Shown piece by piece: positions 53,672 through 62,584 of a DNA stretch of 64,000 nucleotides. Every line of letters begins with the position of its first letter. Position 1 is the first letter of the stretch. This DNA comes from an uncultured Photobacterium sp. (lineage in GTDB: Bacteria; Pseudomonadota; Gammaproteobacteria; Enterobacterales; Vibrionaceae). The translations under genes were made by a program, and so were the position numbers. The notes below the pieces were generated by a model. That model was not told where the DNA came from, made no database searches, and saw only the letters and a program-made list of their open reading frames with translations. Location of the stretch: contig NZ_CANMZV010000001.1 in assembly GCF_947502415.1 (NCBI RefSeq), positions 248,001 through 312,000 of the forward strand. The letters are read 5' to 3'.

Positions 53672-54724
53672 TTATTGGTTGATTACGACCTGATTGCGTC
53701 CCCAGTTTTTGGCTCTTTGCAGAGCACTGTCTGCTTTCGAGTAGTCAAAACTGAACTCCTGATATTCAACAGGTGTTAGGCCAATGCTGATAGTGATTGT
53801 GACTGTTTGTCCGTCTTCAAGCTCAAGAGAGCAGTTGGCGATATCATCTTTAAGGCGAATAGCCATCTCTTCAGCTTGGGAAACGGTTGTATTAGGTAAA
53901 AGCAAGCAAAATTCTTCGCTGCTTAAGCGGGCGATATGATCTGTTTTACGAATTTTCTCTTTCAGAAGTTTTGACAGCATCATTAACACTTGGTCGCCGG
54001 TTTGTAGGCCATAACGGTCATTAATGCTTTTCAGGTTGTCGATATCCAGTAGTAGCATCGAGAAATCACGCATATAGCGCTGGCAGCGAGCGGCTTCATT
54101 TTGATATATAGATTCAATACCATGGCGATTTTTTAGGCCGGTTAAAAAGTCGGTAGTTGCTGTTTTTCGAACTTTTGAGATGGCTTCATTGCGATGCCTT
54201 GCCAATAAATGGGCCATAATGAAAATCATGGTGTAACAACTGATATTTTGTAAAACGTCAGTGAGTTGCTGCTCTTGGCTTGATATTTCACCAATGCTAA
54301 GAACGATGTAGAGCAAGCCAAAACACAAGCTGTAGTACAAAGCATGTTTGTATCTTAGTGAGAAAAAACATAATAAAGGTATTGTCAACGCGATGGTATT
54401 ACTGACCAGATTGGTGCTATCTGTATAGAACCCATAGCAGCAAACAATGGTAGAGAATCCGATAAAAATCCAAATTAGAAGATATGGGTTGCCTTTACGC
54501 ATGTTTATCAATGACAGGATATATGACAGCGCGGCTCCAGAAAGAGCAGCCAGAGTGAAAGTGGTTGATATATCAGCGACAAAATAGGTAAAAGCACAAA
54601 GCAAGCAAACCGAACCGGTAACCGGAAACAATAAAGAGAGTTGTTTTTGAAGGGTTTGCTCCCGTTTTTCAATATATGTGTAACTGCTTGTTTTAAGCTG
54701 GTTACTTTTTATTACAGTAGTCAT
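53672..54724 (-). CDS. GGDEF-domain membrane protein with degenerate SSEEF signature
   Basis: 350 residues. The N-terminal half has five to six membrane spans (about 35-185). The C-terminal GGDEF domain (about 190-350) starts TTDFLTGLKNRHGIESIY and contains LLLDIDNLKSINDRYG. The active-site loop reads RLSSEEFCLLLPN, with SS in place of the conserved GG. The glycines hold GTP, so cyclase activity is doubtful although the acidic EE pair remains. It could be a degenerate receptor or an atypical cyclase. Confidence 0.88.
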   Translation of the reverse strand: MTTVIKSNQLKTSSYTYIEKREQTLQKQLSLLFPVTGSVCLLCAFTYFVADISTTFTLAALSGAALSYILSLINMRKGNPYLLIWIFIGFSTIVCCYGFYTDSTNLVSNTIALTIPLLCFFSLRYKHALYYSLCFGLLYIVLSIGEISSQEQQLTDVLQNISCYTMIFIMAHLLARHRNEAISKVRKTATTDFLTGLKNRHGIESIYQNEAARCQRYMRDFSMLLLDIDNLKSINDRYGLQTGDQVLMMLSKLLKEKIRKTDHIARLSSEEFCLLLPNTTVSQAEEMAIRLKDDIANCSLELEDGQTVTITISIGLTPVEYQEFSFDYSKADSALQRAKNWGRNQVVINQ

Positions 54725-54849
54725 AGCCAGACTTCACATCCTTGTTGAAACTTAGCCACTTTGCGCAACTTGATGCATTTAATGGTTAGGATAATTCAGT
54801 CGGCTATGTCTGTCTAATTTTTTCTGCAAATTATGAAACGAAGTGACTA

Positions 54850-55779
54850 CTAAATGAATGAATTTAACAGTTTTGTTACCAGAGCTGGCTGTTCATTGGT
54901 TACACCGTGACCAGTTTCAGGAATAACGATTAATGCAGTGTTCATGTACTGACTGAGCTTGATTCCGTTTGGAAGGGGAAAAATCTGATCACTGTCACCC
55001 CAAACTAGCATGCTGGGCGGAAGATCATTCACGGGGTAATCATTAATACGAGCCCGGTCATTAATAAGGCTAGTAATCAGTTGTTGCTTTTTTTCTCTCC
55101 AAGGATCGAAGTAATTCTGGTAGATCTGATTGGCAATAAAGTCAGGCATCTGTTTTTTCTTGTAGAAAACATGATCAAACAAACGTCTTACTTCATCACT
55201 GTTTTGTGGCACGAATAGTTGTTCTGGTTTTTCAACTCCGGCTCTTTCGCACAACAGCTCAACATCTTGATCACTAAACAGGGGGCCAGGGCTGGCAATG
55301 ATAACGGATTTTTCAATACGCGCTGGCGTAGTCATCATGTTGTAGGTGATAAAACCGCCGTATGAAATACCAGCGACGTTGATTTTATCAATATTCAGCG
55401 AATCAAGTATTTGCCAGACAGCATTGGTTTGCGTGTCCAGGTTAGGAACTCCATTACTGTATGATTCACCAAACCAGGCAAGATCGGGTGCAATAACCAT
55501 GTAATCTTTGTTCAGGCTAAGCATTTCATTTTTCCAGGTGGAGATGGCCGTTCCGCCAAACCCATGGAGTAGCAGTAGGGGCTTACCGCTTCCACCGACC
55601 CAGAATTTCATGACACCACCGTCGGCCAGGGTGAGAAAGTGCTCGGTATAGCCAGCTTCTTGAAGCGTTGTTTTATCTTGTTCGGCCTTCCAACCCACTA
55701 ATTCACAACCTGTCAGGGTGATCAGGAAGAGGAGGAGAATCACTTGACGGTAGAGCTTAAAAAGAGGTTTAGCGTTCAT
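54850..55779 (-). CDS. Lipoprotein alpha/beta hydrolase
   Basis: 309 residues. Lipoprotein signal peptide with lipobox LTGC (Cys24), so it is anchored in the envelope. Alpha/beta-hydrolase core: oxyanion HGFGG in PLLLLHGFGGTAIS, nucleophile serine in NVAGISYGGFITY, aspartate in LVWGDSDQIFP and histidine in PETGHGVTNEQP. Substrate unknown; such lipid-anchored hydrolases are often esterases or haloalkane-dehalogenase-like. Divergent from galE. Confidence 0.88.
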   Translation of the reverse strand: MNAKPLFKLYRQVILLLFLITLTGCELVGWKAEQDKTTLQEAGYTEHFLTLADGGVMKFWVGGSGKPLLLLHGFGGTAISTWKNEMLSLNKDYMVIAPDLAWFGESYSNGVPNLDTQTNAVWQILDSLNIDKINVAGISYGGFITYNMMTTPARIEKSVIIASPGPLFSDQDVELLCERAGVEKPEQLFVPQNSDEVRRLFDHVFYKKKQMPDFIANQIYQNYFDPWREKKQQLITSLINDRARINDYPVNDLPPSMLVWGDSDQIFPLPNGIKLSQYMNTALIVIPETGHGVTNEQPALVTKLLNSFI

Positions 55780-55961
55780 AATTTAATTCCATTCTGGTTA
55801 AAGCTAGACTACTGTACAGTGTTTTATTTGTGTTGTCCTGTGAGATTTTTAAATGAAAGGTAATGCTAATGATTTGACCCGTCTGTATAGATTTGGCTTG
55901 TTCATGCAGTATTTTTCGGCATAATCAACTTAATCTAGTGAATGTGTCATTTTAGCTCTGA

Positions 55962-55967
55962 TATAAT
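55962..55967 (+). promoter_or_regulatory. Probable galE -10 box
   Basis: A consensus TATAAT lies 63 bp before the galE ATG. The -35 at 17-bp spacing is poor (GTGAAT-like), suggesting dependence on an activator or a weak promoter. Confidence 0.4.
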
Positions 55968-56029
55968 CATATTCAATTGGTTGGGCATAATTGCCTGACA
56001 AAATTTCGAGAATAGACAGGGAGACACCC

Positions 56030-57046
56030 ATGCGTGTTTTGGTGACAGGTGGAATGGGCTATATCGGTAGCCATACCTGTGTTCAGATGATTGAAGCTGG
56101 CATGACGCCAATCATCGTCGACAATTTATATAACAGTAAGAAAACCGTTTTGGCGCGAATTGAGAAGCTGACCGGTGTAATCCCTGCATTTTATGAAGGG
56201 GATATCCGTGACCGCGCATTTCTTGATAAAGTTTTGGCTGAAAATGAGGTTGAGGCTGTTATTCATTTTGCCGGTTTGAAAGCTGTCGGTGAATCGGTAG
56301 AAAAGCCATTAGAATATTACGACAACAATGTACATGGTACTTTGGTGTTGGTTGAAGCAATGCGCGCTGCTGGCGTAACTAGCTTGATTTTCAGTTCTTC
56401 TGCGACAGTTTATGGTGATCCTGCTTCTGTGCCTATTACAGAGGATTTTCCTACCAGAGCGACTAACCCGTATGGCCGTAGTAAGCTGATGGTAGAGGAA
56501 TGCCTGACAGATATTCAGAACGCGTATCCTGAAATGAGCATCACCTTACTGCGTTATTTTAATCCTGTGGGTTCTCACCAGTCCGGCGAGATGGGTGAAG
56601 ATCCGCAAGGTATTCCGAACAATCTTATGCCATTTATCTCGCAGGTTGCTGTAGGCCGAAGAGAGTATTTGTCAGTGTTTGGTAATGACTACCCGACGGT
56701 TGACGGCACTGGTGTACGAGATTATATCCATGTGCTTGATTTGGCTGATGGCCACTTAGCAGCTCTGAATCATAAAGGCAAAGAAGCGGGTCTTCATATC
56801 TATAACCTGGGCACAGGCAATGGCTTCAGCGTACTTCAGATGGTTAATGCTTTCTCTAAAGCGGCTTGTGTTGATGTTGCCTACCAAATTGCGCCACGTC
56901 GTCCGGGCGACATTGCTGAGTGCTGGGCAGATCCAAGTAAAGCTAAGCGCGAATTACACTGGGAAGCGACACGAACCATTGGTGATATGACCGCAGATAC
57001 CTGGCGTTGGCAGTCTAATAACCCGAATGGTTATCCTGATGCCTAA
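56030..57046 (+). CDS. galE: UDP-glucose 4-epimerase
   Basis: 338 residues from the ATG at 56030 (AGGGAG six bases upstream; a longer frame from 55991 is not supported). NAD-binding VLVTGGMGYIGSHTCVQM, catalytic S/Y/K in FSSSATVYGDP and NPYGRSKLMVEE, and VRDYIHVLDLADGH are all typical. Interconverts UDP-Glc and UDP-Gal for galactose use and envelope polysaccharide. Monocistronic, not in a gal operon here. Confidence 0.97.
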   Translation: MRVLVTGGMGYIGSHTCVQMIEAGMTPIIVDNLYNSKKTVLARIEKLTGVIPAFYEGDIRDRAFLDKVLAENEVEAVIHFAGLKAVGESVEKPLEYYDNNVHGTLVLVEAMRAAGVTSLIFSSSATVYGDPASVPITEDFPTRATNPYGRSKLMVEECLTDIQNAYPEMSITLLRYFNPVGSHQSGEMGEDPQGIPNNLMPFISQVAVGRREYLSVFGNDYPTVDGTGVRDYIHVLDLADGHLAALNHKGKEAGLHIYNLGTGNGFSVLQMVNAFSKAACVDVAYQIAPRRPGDIAECWADPSKAKRELHWEATRTIGDMTADTWRWQSNNPNGYPDA

Positions 57047-57070
57047 GAATGGTTCTTGATAGGTAAGACA

Positions 57071-57099
57071 AGGTCGCTCGATAATGAGCGACCTTTTTG
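57071..57099. terminator. Bidirectional Rho-independent terminator
   Basis: AGGTCGCTC (57071-57079) pairs with GAGCGACCT (57086-57094), followed by T-run. It lies between galE and convergent yjdF-type gene. Confidence 0.85.
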
Positions 57100-57110
57100 T
57101 ATTAATTGGT

Positions 57111-57716
57111 TTAGTTTGCTTTGTAGGGCTTGTTATAGAAGAAAAAGAGCAGGCTTGTTATTGCCCCAAGGGTATCGGCTAGCATATCTTGTTGGGCATC
57201 CCAGATATCGCCTTGCGAGCCTAAAAACTCGATTCCTGCTTCCCCTCCGGCTAAAACGGCGTACCACCACTCAATGATTTCGTAAGCAGCTGCAATGGCC
57301 ATGATTGCACAAAGTCCGAATAAGGCTGCCAGCATCGGTTTGCAATGGCCTTTTCTTGTTAGGTATTCCGCAATAGGGTAGGCATAAAAACCGATTGAGA
57401 AATGGGCGAAACGGTCAAAGTGGTTACGGTCTGAACCTATTAAGTCACTGAACCACTCAAATGGTACATTTGCAAAGGTGAAGTGGGCACCAATTGTATG
57501 AAGGACGAGCCAGCAGGCCATGAACAGGTAGGCGCCATTTGAAAACTGAAATCGTTTGAAGGTCGCAACCAGCGGAACAAAGATGAGCAGAATGGGAATG
57601 ATCTCTGCGAGCCATACTTCCGGGAAGGCAGGGTTAGTACCGGACCAAGCGATAGTGGTTGTGACTAATGCTGCTAGTATTAGTGGAATTTTTGCAGATT
57701 GAACAGGCGATTGCAT
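57111..57716 (-). CDS. YjdF-family (DUF2238) inner-membrane protein
   Basis: 201 residues with about six membrane spans. The conserved polar segment NHFDRFAHFSIGFYAYPIAEYL and the C-terminal AYEIIEWWYAVLAG ... FLGSQGDIWDAQQDMLADTLGA, rich in histidine, aspartate and glutamate in or near the membrane, are the hallmark of the DUF2238/YjdF family. Function unknown; the acidic/histidine residues suggest metal or proton binding. Confidence 0.9.
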   Translation of the reverse strand: MQSPVQSAKIPLILAALVTTTIAWSGTNPAFPEVWLAEIIPILLIFVPLVATFKRFQFSNGAYLFMACWLVLHTIGAHFTFANVPFEWFSDLIGSDRNHFDRFAHFSIGFYAYPIAEYLTRKGHCKPMLAALFGLCAIMAIAAAYEIIEWWYAVLAGGEAGIEFLGSQGDIWDAQQDMLADTLGAITSLLFFFYNKPYKAN

Positions 57717-57853
57717 CGTTTATCTCTTAAGTTGCTGAATGGTTTTGCTGTGTTTGTGATGGAATATCATACAATGCGAAATGTCGCCACTATCTTCTTC
57801 TGTGATAACGAATAATTCATTTGTAAAGTGGGTGTTTGCTTCAATAATTGTGA

Positions 57854-57957
57854 TATAATTTGCCGCTAACAATTTTCATCCTAATGTGAGTTGGGTCACG
57901 TAGGGTAGGACTGTAATATTATCTGCCCAGAATAGGGCAATCTACCGGAGCACCATT
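57854..57957 (+). promoter_or_regulatory. Promoter and structured leader of the DEAD-box helicase gene
   Basis: A consensus TATAAT at 57854-57859 predicts a leader of about 90 nt. In it, GGTAG (57904-57908) can pair with CTACC (57942-57946) around an inner TGCCC/GGGCA hairpin (57924-57939), bringing a closed stem right up to the CGGAG ribosome site. Such a fold could make translation responsive to temperature or to the helicase itself (inference). Confidence 0.45.
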
Positions 57958-59298
57958 TTGCAATTTAAAGATCTTGGATTAGACCAGCGCCTTCTTAAGA
58001 AACTGAATCATTTGGCGTTCGATAAACCAACTGAAATTCAACAAACGGCTATTCCTGTTGCCATCCTTGGCAAGGATTTGCTGGCCTCGTCTAAGACTGG
58101 CTCCGGTAAGACACTAGCGTTTTTGCTTCCTGCTATGCAGCGTATGTATCGCAGCAAGCCGTTTACCCGTCGTGATCCGCGTATTGTAGTACTGACTCCG
58201 ACTCGTGAACTGGCGAAGCAGGTGTTCGCTCAGCTTCGTACTCTGAATGCGGGTACGCCGTATGATGGCGCATTGATCGTAGGTGGTGAGAACTTCAATG
58301 ATCAGGTGAAAGCGCTGCGTAAAGATCCTATGTTTGTGATTGCGACACCAGGTCGTCTTGCCGATCACCTTGAGCACCGTAGCACGCATCTTGATGGTCT
58401 TGAAATGCTGATCCTGGATGAAGCTGATCGTATGTTGGACCTTGGCTTTGAAGCTCAGCTACGCCGTATTCATGAAGCAGCTAGTCACCGTCGTCGTCAG
58501 ACGCTGATGTTCTCGGCAACTCTTGATCATACAGATGTGGTTGATATTGCATCAGATATGCTGAATGCGCCAAAGCGTATTTCAGTGGGCCATTCGGCTG
58601 AAGAGCATACAGATATTACCCAGCGCTTTATTTTGTGTGATCACCTTGATCATAAGCAGGCCTTACTTGATAAAGTGCTGGAAACAGAAGAATACAATCA
58701 GGTTATTATCTTTACGGCAACTCGTGCAGATACAGATCGCCTGACTAATGAACTGAATGAGCGTAAGCTGAAGGCTGTTGCATTGAGTGGTAACTTGAAC
58801 CAGACTCAGCGCAATAGCATCATGAGTCAGTTTGAGCGTGACTGCCATAAGATTCTGGTAACCACGGATGTTGCATCTCGAGGTTTGGATATCGATAAGG
58901 TTTCGCATGTTATTAACTTCGATATGCCCAAACATGCTGAAGAGTATGTACACCGTATCGGCCGTACCGGTCGTGCAGGTAATAAAGGTGATGCGATTTC
59001 TTTCGTTGGCCCGAAAGACTGGAAGAGCTTTAAGAATGTAGAAGCTTTCCTGCAGCAGGAAATCAGCTTTACAGCGATTGAAGGCCTGGAAGGTAAGTTT
59101 AAAGGCCTAAAGCCGGCACCCAAGAAAAAATTCGTCAAGAAGAAGCCAACAAATAAGAAGCCAGTGGCTAAAAAGTCAGATTCTTCAGCTAAGCCTAAGA
59201 AGAAAATGGATAAGCGTTTTTACGATAATATGTCTGTTGGCGATAACGTTTTTATCCCGAAAAAGAAGAAACCAGTCAATCCGGAAGCAGAAGATTAA
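57958..59298 (+). CDS. DEAD-box RNA helicase
   Basis: 446 residues. Motifs in order: Q-motif with PTEIQQTAIP, I (SSKTGSGKT), Ia (PTRELAKQV), Ib (ATPGRLAD), II (LDEADRMLD), III (FSATL), IV (IIFTATRADTD), V (VTTDVASRGLDI), VI (HRIGRTGRAGNKG). It has a basic C-terminal tail (Lys-rich from about 385). The start must be TTG at 57958: an in-frame stop lies 57 bp upstream and no ATG or GTG intervenes; CGGAG is at proper distance. Resembles SrmB/RhlE-type helicases used in ribosome assembly and cold adaptation. Confidence 0.94.
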   Translation: MQFKDLGLDQRLLKKLNHLAFDKPTEIQQTAIPVAILGKDLLASSKTGSGKTLAFLLPAMQRMYRSKPFTRRDPRIVVLTPTRELAKQVFAQLRTLNAGTPYDGALIVGGENFNDQVKALRKDPMFVIATPGRLADHLEHRSTHLDGLEMLILDEADRMLDLGFEAQLRRIHEAASHRRRQTLMFSATLDHTDVVDIASDMLNAPKRISVGHSAEEHTDITQRFILCDHLDHKQALLDKVLETEEYNQVIIFTATRADTDRLTNELNERKLKAVALSGNLNQTQRNSIMSQFERDCHKILVTTDVASRGLDIDKVSHVINFDMPKHAEEYVHRIGRTGRAGNKGDAISFVGPKDWKSFKNVEAFLQQEISFTAIEGLEGKFKGLKPAPKKKFVKKKPTNKKPVAKKSDSSAKPKKKMDKRFYDNMSVGDNVFIPKKKKPVNPEAED

Positions 59299-59329
59299 TC
59301 TGGAATATCGATTAGTGTTTTAAGTAAAA

Positions 59330-59357
59330 ATGCCAGTCCGAGGACTGGCATTTTTTA
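59330..59357 (+). terminator. Rho-independent terminator of the helicase gene
   Basis: ATGCCAGTCC (59330-59339) pairs with GGACTGGCAT (59342-59351), followed by six T. It shares the GCCAGTC core with the terminators at 1.65 kb and 21.77 kb. Confidence 0.85.
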
Positions 59358-59383
59358 TGTGGCTTATATAATTCAGTTTGATA

Positions 59384-60523
59384 TTACTCACCTTGTTCAA
59401 GATGCTTGACCATCTCTTTCATAAAGCGTGCAGCTTCACCGCCAGTGCAGGCTCGATGGTCAAAGGTCATTGATAGGGGAAGTGCTTTTATTGAAACAGG
59501 CTTGTTGTCATGAAGTTCCAGTTTTTCGATGATGCGACCGGCACCGACAATAGCGACTTGCGGTGAGGTGACGACGGGAGTAGCAAAAATACCGGCAATT
59601 GCACCAAAATTAGTTAGTGTGATAGTGGCATGCTGCAGTTGTTCCCGGCCGATTTTACGGTTACGGATCCCTGTTACGGTTTCGTCTAGCCATTGGCGTA
59701 TTTCACTGGCACAGAATTTGTCAGCATTACGTAATACCGGAACATAAAGCCCGTGCTTGCTGTCGACGGCAATACCAATGTTGACATTACTGTGGAGGCA
59801 ACGTGTCATGGTTTCAGCATCAAACCAGGCGTTAAGCGCTGGCTCTTGATGGCAGGCTGCAACGATAGCCTGTATCAATCGGCTGGTAATGTCTTCATTA
59901 TCCGACCAATTTGCCAGCACAGCTTCTTCAGTAATCGTTACGGAAGCGACATTATGATGCGACTCTGTCATGGTATTAACCATGGTTCGCCGGGCACCTT
60001 TCAGTACTTCAGTCCCGGGGCGTTGTTTGTCATTGGCCTGATAAACGTCGCTATCAATAATAATTCCTTCTGGGCCGCTACCTTCGATATTGTGCAGATC
60101 AACCCCAAGCTTTTGAGCTAGTCGCCGTGCAGAAGGCAAGGCTTGCAGAGTGTCGCTTGGCTTGGGGCCTTGAGGTTGGCCAACCCAAAATTCATCAATG
60201 TTGACCTCTTGTGGATGTTGAGAGACGTTACCTACTACTGTTGCCGCATCGGCTTTGCTCTTTGTTGTTTTATCTTGCTTCTGTTTTTCTGTTTCATCGA
60301 TTTCCAAAAGCAGGCTACCTATACCAATGACATCACCTTCATTGCCGTAACGGTGGACGATTTTCCCGCCGTATGGAGCGGGAACTTCAACGGTTGCCTT
60401 TGCTGTTTCGACGGTTAGTATAACTTGGTCAACCTCGACGGTATCACCGATATCTACGTGCCACTCAATAATTTCCGATTCGGCCAGGCCTTCACCAAGA
60501 TCGGGTAAGGAAAAGGATTTCAT
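59384..60523 (-). CDS. bkdB: Branched-chain 2-oxoacid dehydrogenase E2 (lipoamide acyltransferase)
   Basis: 379 residues from the ATG at 60523 (GGAGGG upstream; a TTG two codons earlier opens the frame). The lipoyl domain has lipoyl-lysine K42 in VETAKATVEVPAPYGG. Peripheral-subunit binding domain at about 130-165 (ALPSARRLAQKLGVDLHNIE). The catalytic acyltransferase domain ends with SMTFDHRACTGGEAARFM (His in DHR). It overlaps bkdA2 by 4 nt (ATGA). Builds the E2 core and makes isovaleryl-, isobutyryl- and 2-methylbutyryl-CoA for the liu and valine operons. Confidence 0.96.
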   Translation of the reverse strand: MKSFSLPDLGEGLAESEIIEWHVDIGDTVEVDQVILTVETAKATVEVPAPYGGKIVHRYGNEGDVIGIGSLLLEIDETEKQKQDKTTKSKADAATVVGNVSQHPQEVNIDEFWVGQPQGPKPSDTLQALPSARRLAQKLGVDLHNIEGSGPEGIIIDSDVYQANDKQRPGTEVLKGARRTMVNTMTESHHNVASVTITEEAVLANWSDNEDITSRLIQAIVAACHQEPALNAWFDAETMTRCLHSNVNIGIAVDSKHGLYVPVLRNADKFCASEIRQWLDETVTGIRNRKIGREQLQHATITLTNFGAIAGIFATPVVTSPQVAIVGAGRIIEKLELHDNKPVSIKALPLSMTFDHRACTGGEAARFMKEMVKHLEQGE

Positions 60524-61503
60524 TTCCAACCCTCCATCAGCTCTTTAGCCGCGATAGTGATGTCTTCCTCCTGAATCATGAAGTAATCCTCATTGCGATA
60601 ATACGGCATTACAGTATCCATACCTGTTACGCGTTTAGGCGGAGCTTTCAGTAAGCACATTGCGTGTTCAGCTGTTCTGGCCAGAATTTCGGCACCAATT
60701 CCGCATGTTTGGCTGGCTTCATGAACAACAAGTAATCGGCCGGTTTTTTCCAGAGATTTATATATTGTTGCCATATCCAGAGGTTTCACGGTGGCTGCAT
60801 CAATAACTTCAAGTTCAATTCCCAGACGGGAGAGCTCGGTTGCAGCCTGTAAGCTTTCGACGACGCAGGCTCCCCAGGTTACGAGTGTGATATCTCGACC
60901 TTTTCGTAAGGCATAACAGATGTTTAACGGTAGCGCCTCACCATTGTCTTCAACCTCAGATTTTACAGTTCGGTAGATCCGCTTTGGCTCAAAAAACATG
61001 ACAGGGTCATTACTGCGAATAGCTGCCAGTAAAAGCCCGTATGCACGTTTCGGTGAGGATGGGATAACAACACTGATACCTGGGGTATGTGCAAATAGCG
61101 CCTCGACACTTTCGGAGTGGTGTTCTGGAGCATGGATTCCCCCACCAAAAGGCGCGCGAAAAACAGCGGGGCAGGTGAGCCGTCCTCGAGTTCTATTACG
61201 CATTCGGGCTGCATGGCAGGCAAGATGTTCCATCGCCGGAAACACAAAGCCCTGGAATTGAAATTCAGCAACAGGCCTTAGGCCTTGGCTTGCCATTCCG
61301 ACAGTAACACCGCCGATCAGTGCTTCTGCTAGTGGCGTATCGATGACTCTCTTACAGCCATATTTTTCTTTTAGTCCAACGGTGGCCCGGAATACACCGC
61401 CGTTATCTCCGATATCTTCGCCAAGTACGATGACATTGGGATCCCTATCCATCTCATGGTGCAGGGCGAGATTAACGGCTTCCAGTAATGTTAACTCAGC
61501 CAT
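60520..61503 (-). CDS. bkdA2: Branched-chain 2-oxoacid dehydrogenase E1 beta subunit
   Basis: 327 residues from the ATG at 61503 (GGGAGGG upstream; open frame extends 30 codons further without support). Transketolase-like beta subunit with ALHHEMDRDPNVIVLGEDIG, GVFRATVGL, PLAEALIGGVTVGMA and C-terminal LLVVHEASQTCGIGAEILA. Overlaps bkdA1 by 8 nt and bkdB by 4 nt. Confidence 0.96.
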   Translation of the reverse strand: MAELTLLEAVNLALHHEMDRDPNVIVLGEDIGDNGGVFRATVGLKEKYGCKRVIDTPLAEALIGGVTVGMASQGLRPVAEFQFQGFVFPAMEHLACHAARMRNRTRGRLTCPAVFRAPFGGGIHAPEHHSESVEALFAHTPGISVVIPSSPKRAYGLLLAAIRSNDPVMFFEPKRIYRTVKSEVEDNGEALPLNICYALRKGRDITLVTWGACVVESLQAATELSRLGIELEVIDAATVKPLDMATIYKSLEKTGRLLVVHEASQTCGIGAEILARTAEHAMCLLKAPPKRVTGMDTVMPYYRNEDYFMIQEEDITIAAKELMEGWK

Positions 61504-62584
61504 GGCGCCCTCCCTGCATTCGCATCGCTTTGTTGATAGTGCTATCTCGCTGTTTGCAAAGATCGGCATCCGGTGTTTCATAGAGCGAGTCAAAAGAAGA
61601 CTCTGGTGGCTGCGGTATTAGCGAGAGGTAATTATCGACGGCATTCTCAACAACATCATGGCAGTGACTGAGCCATTGCTCTTCATCTGATTCGGACCAC
61701 CACCCCTGATTGATTAAGAACTGTTTTAGGCGGATGATGGGTTCGTATTGCCAGGCTTGCTGTAACTCGTCTTCACTACGATATCGGCTGGCGTCGTCCG
61801 CAGTGGTATGGTCCCCCAGGCGGTAGCTGATGGCTTCGATTAGCGTTGCACCTTTTCCTTTGCGTGCTTTATCCAGGCCTTTGAGAACAACATCATACAT
61901 GGCGATGACATCGTTGCCATCCACAGTAATACCTTCTATGCCAGCACCTTTTGCTTTATCAGAAAGTTTTTCAGCGCCGCATTGTATGGATCTTGGGACA
62001 GAGATTGCCCATTGGTTATTGTTGATGACAAAGACCAGCGGGATGTTCCAGATCCCAGCGCAATTCAGGGACTCAAGGAAATCTCCTTTTGAGGTAGCCC
62101 CGTCTCCGCAGGTGACTAGTGCTGCATGGTGTTGGCCTTGGATCTTCAGTGCTGCGGCCACGCCAACAGCGTGGGTGCATTGGGTGGCGATAGGGACACA
62201 GAATGGCAGATCTCGACAATGTTTATCATTGAAGGAAAAGTTGCTGCCTCGCTCGTCACCTCCCCAGTATTGGAGATTTTTTTCCATTGCGATTCCACGA
62301 GCCCACATAGCTGGCATATCGCGGTAGTAGGGAATGAACACATCATTTGGCTGTAGAGCCCGGCCTACGGCAATACCAATCGCCTCTGAGCCAACGTGTG
62401 AAGGGTAGGTCCCTAGTTTTCCGGTACGTTGCAGCGCAACTGCTTTATTATCGTAAACTCGGGTTAATACCATATCGCGGTAAAAACCAGTCAGGGTTGA
62501 TTGGTCGGCCCATACGGGGAGTTGATCGACGGGACTTCCGTTATGATCAATGTATCGATGCATCGGTAAGGCCTGAACATTCAT
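61496..62584 (-). CDS. bkdA1: Branched-chain 2-oxoacid dehydrogenase E1 alpha subunit
   Basis: 362 residues from the ATG at 62584 (AAGGAG six bases upstream). Thiamine-diphosphate motif GDGATSKGDFLESLN followed by NIPLVFVINNNQWAISVPR; EAISYRLGDHTTADDASRYR is typical of branched-chain E1 alpha, including the phosphorylation-loop-like region. First gene of the bkdA1-A2-B operon. The E3 (lpd) gene is not in the window. Confidence 0.96.
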   Translation of the reverse strand: MNVQALPMHRYIDHNGSPVDQLPVWADQSTLTGFYRDMVLTRVYDNKAVALQRTGKLGTYPSHVGSEAIGIAVGRALQPNDVFIPYYRDMPAMWARGIAMEKNLQYWGGDERGSNFSFNDKHCRDLPFCVPIATQCTHAVGVAAALKIQGQHHAALVTCGDGATSKGDFLESLNCAGIWNIPLVFVINNNQWAISVPRSIQCGAEKLSDKAKGAGIEGITVDGNDVIAMYDVVLKGLDKARKGKGATLIEAISYRLGDHTTADDASRYRSEDELQQAWQYEPIIRLKQFLINQGWWSESDEEQWLSHCHDVVENAVDNYLSLIPQPPESSFDSLYETPDADLCKQRDSTINKAMRMQGGRHG

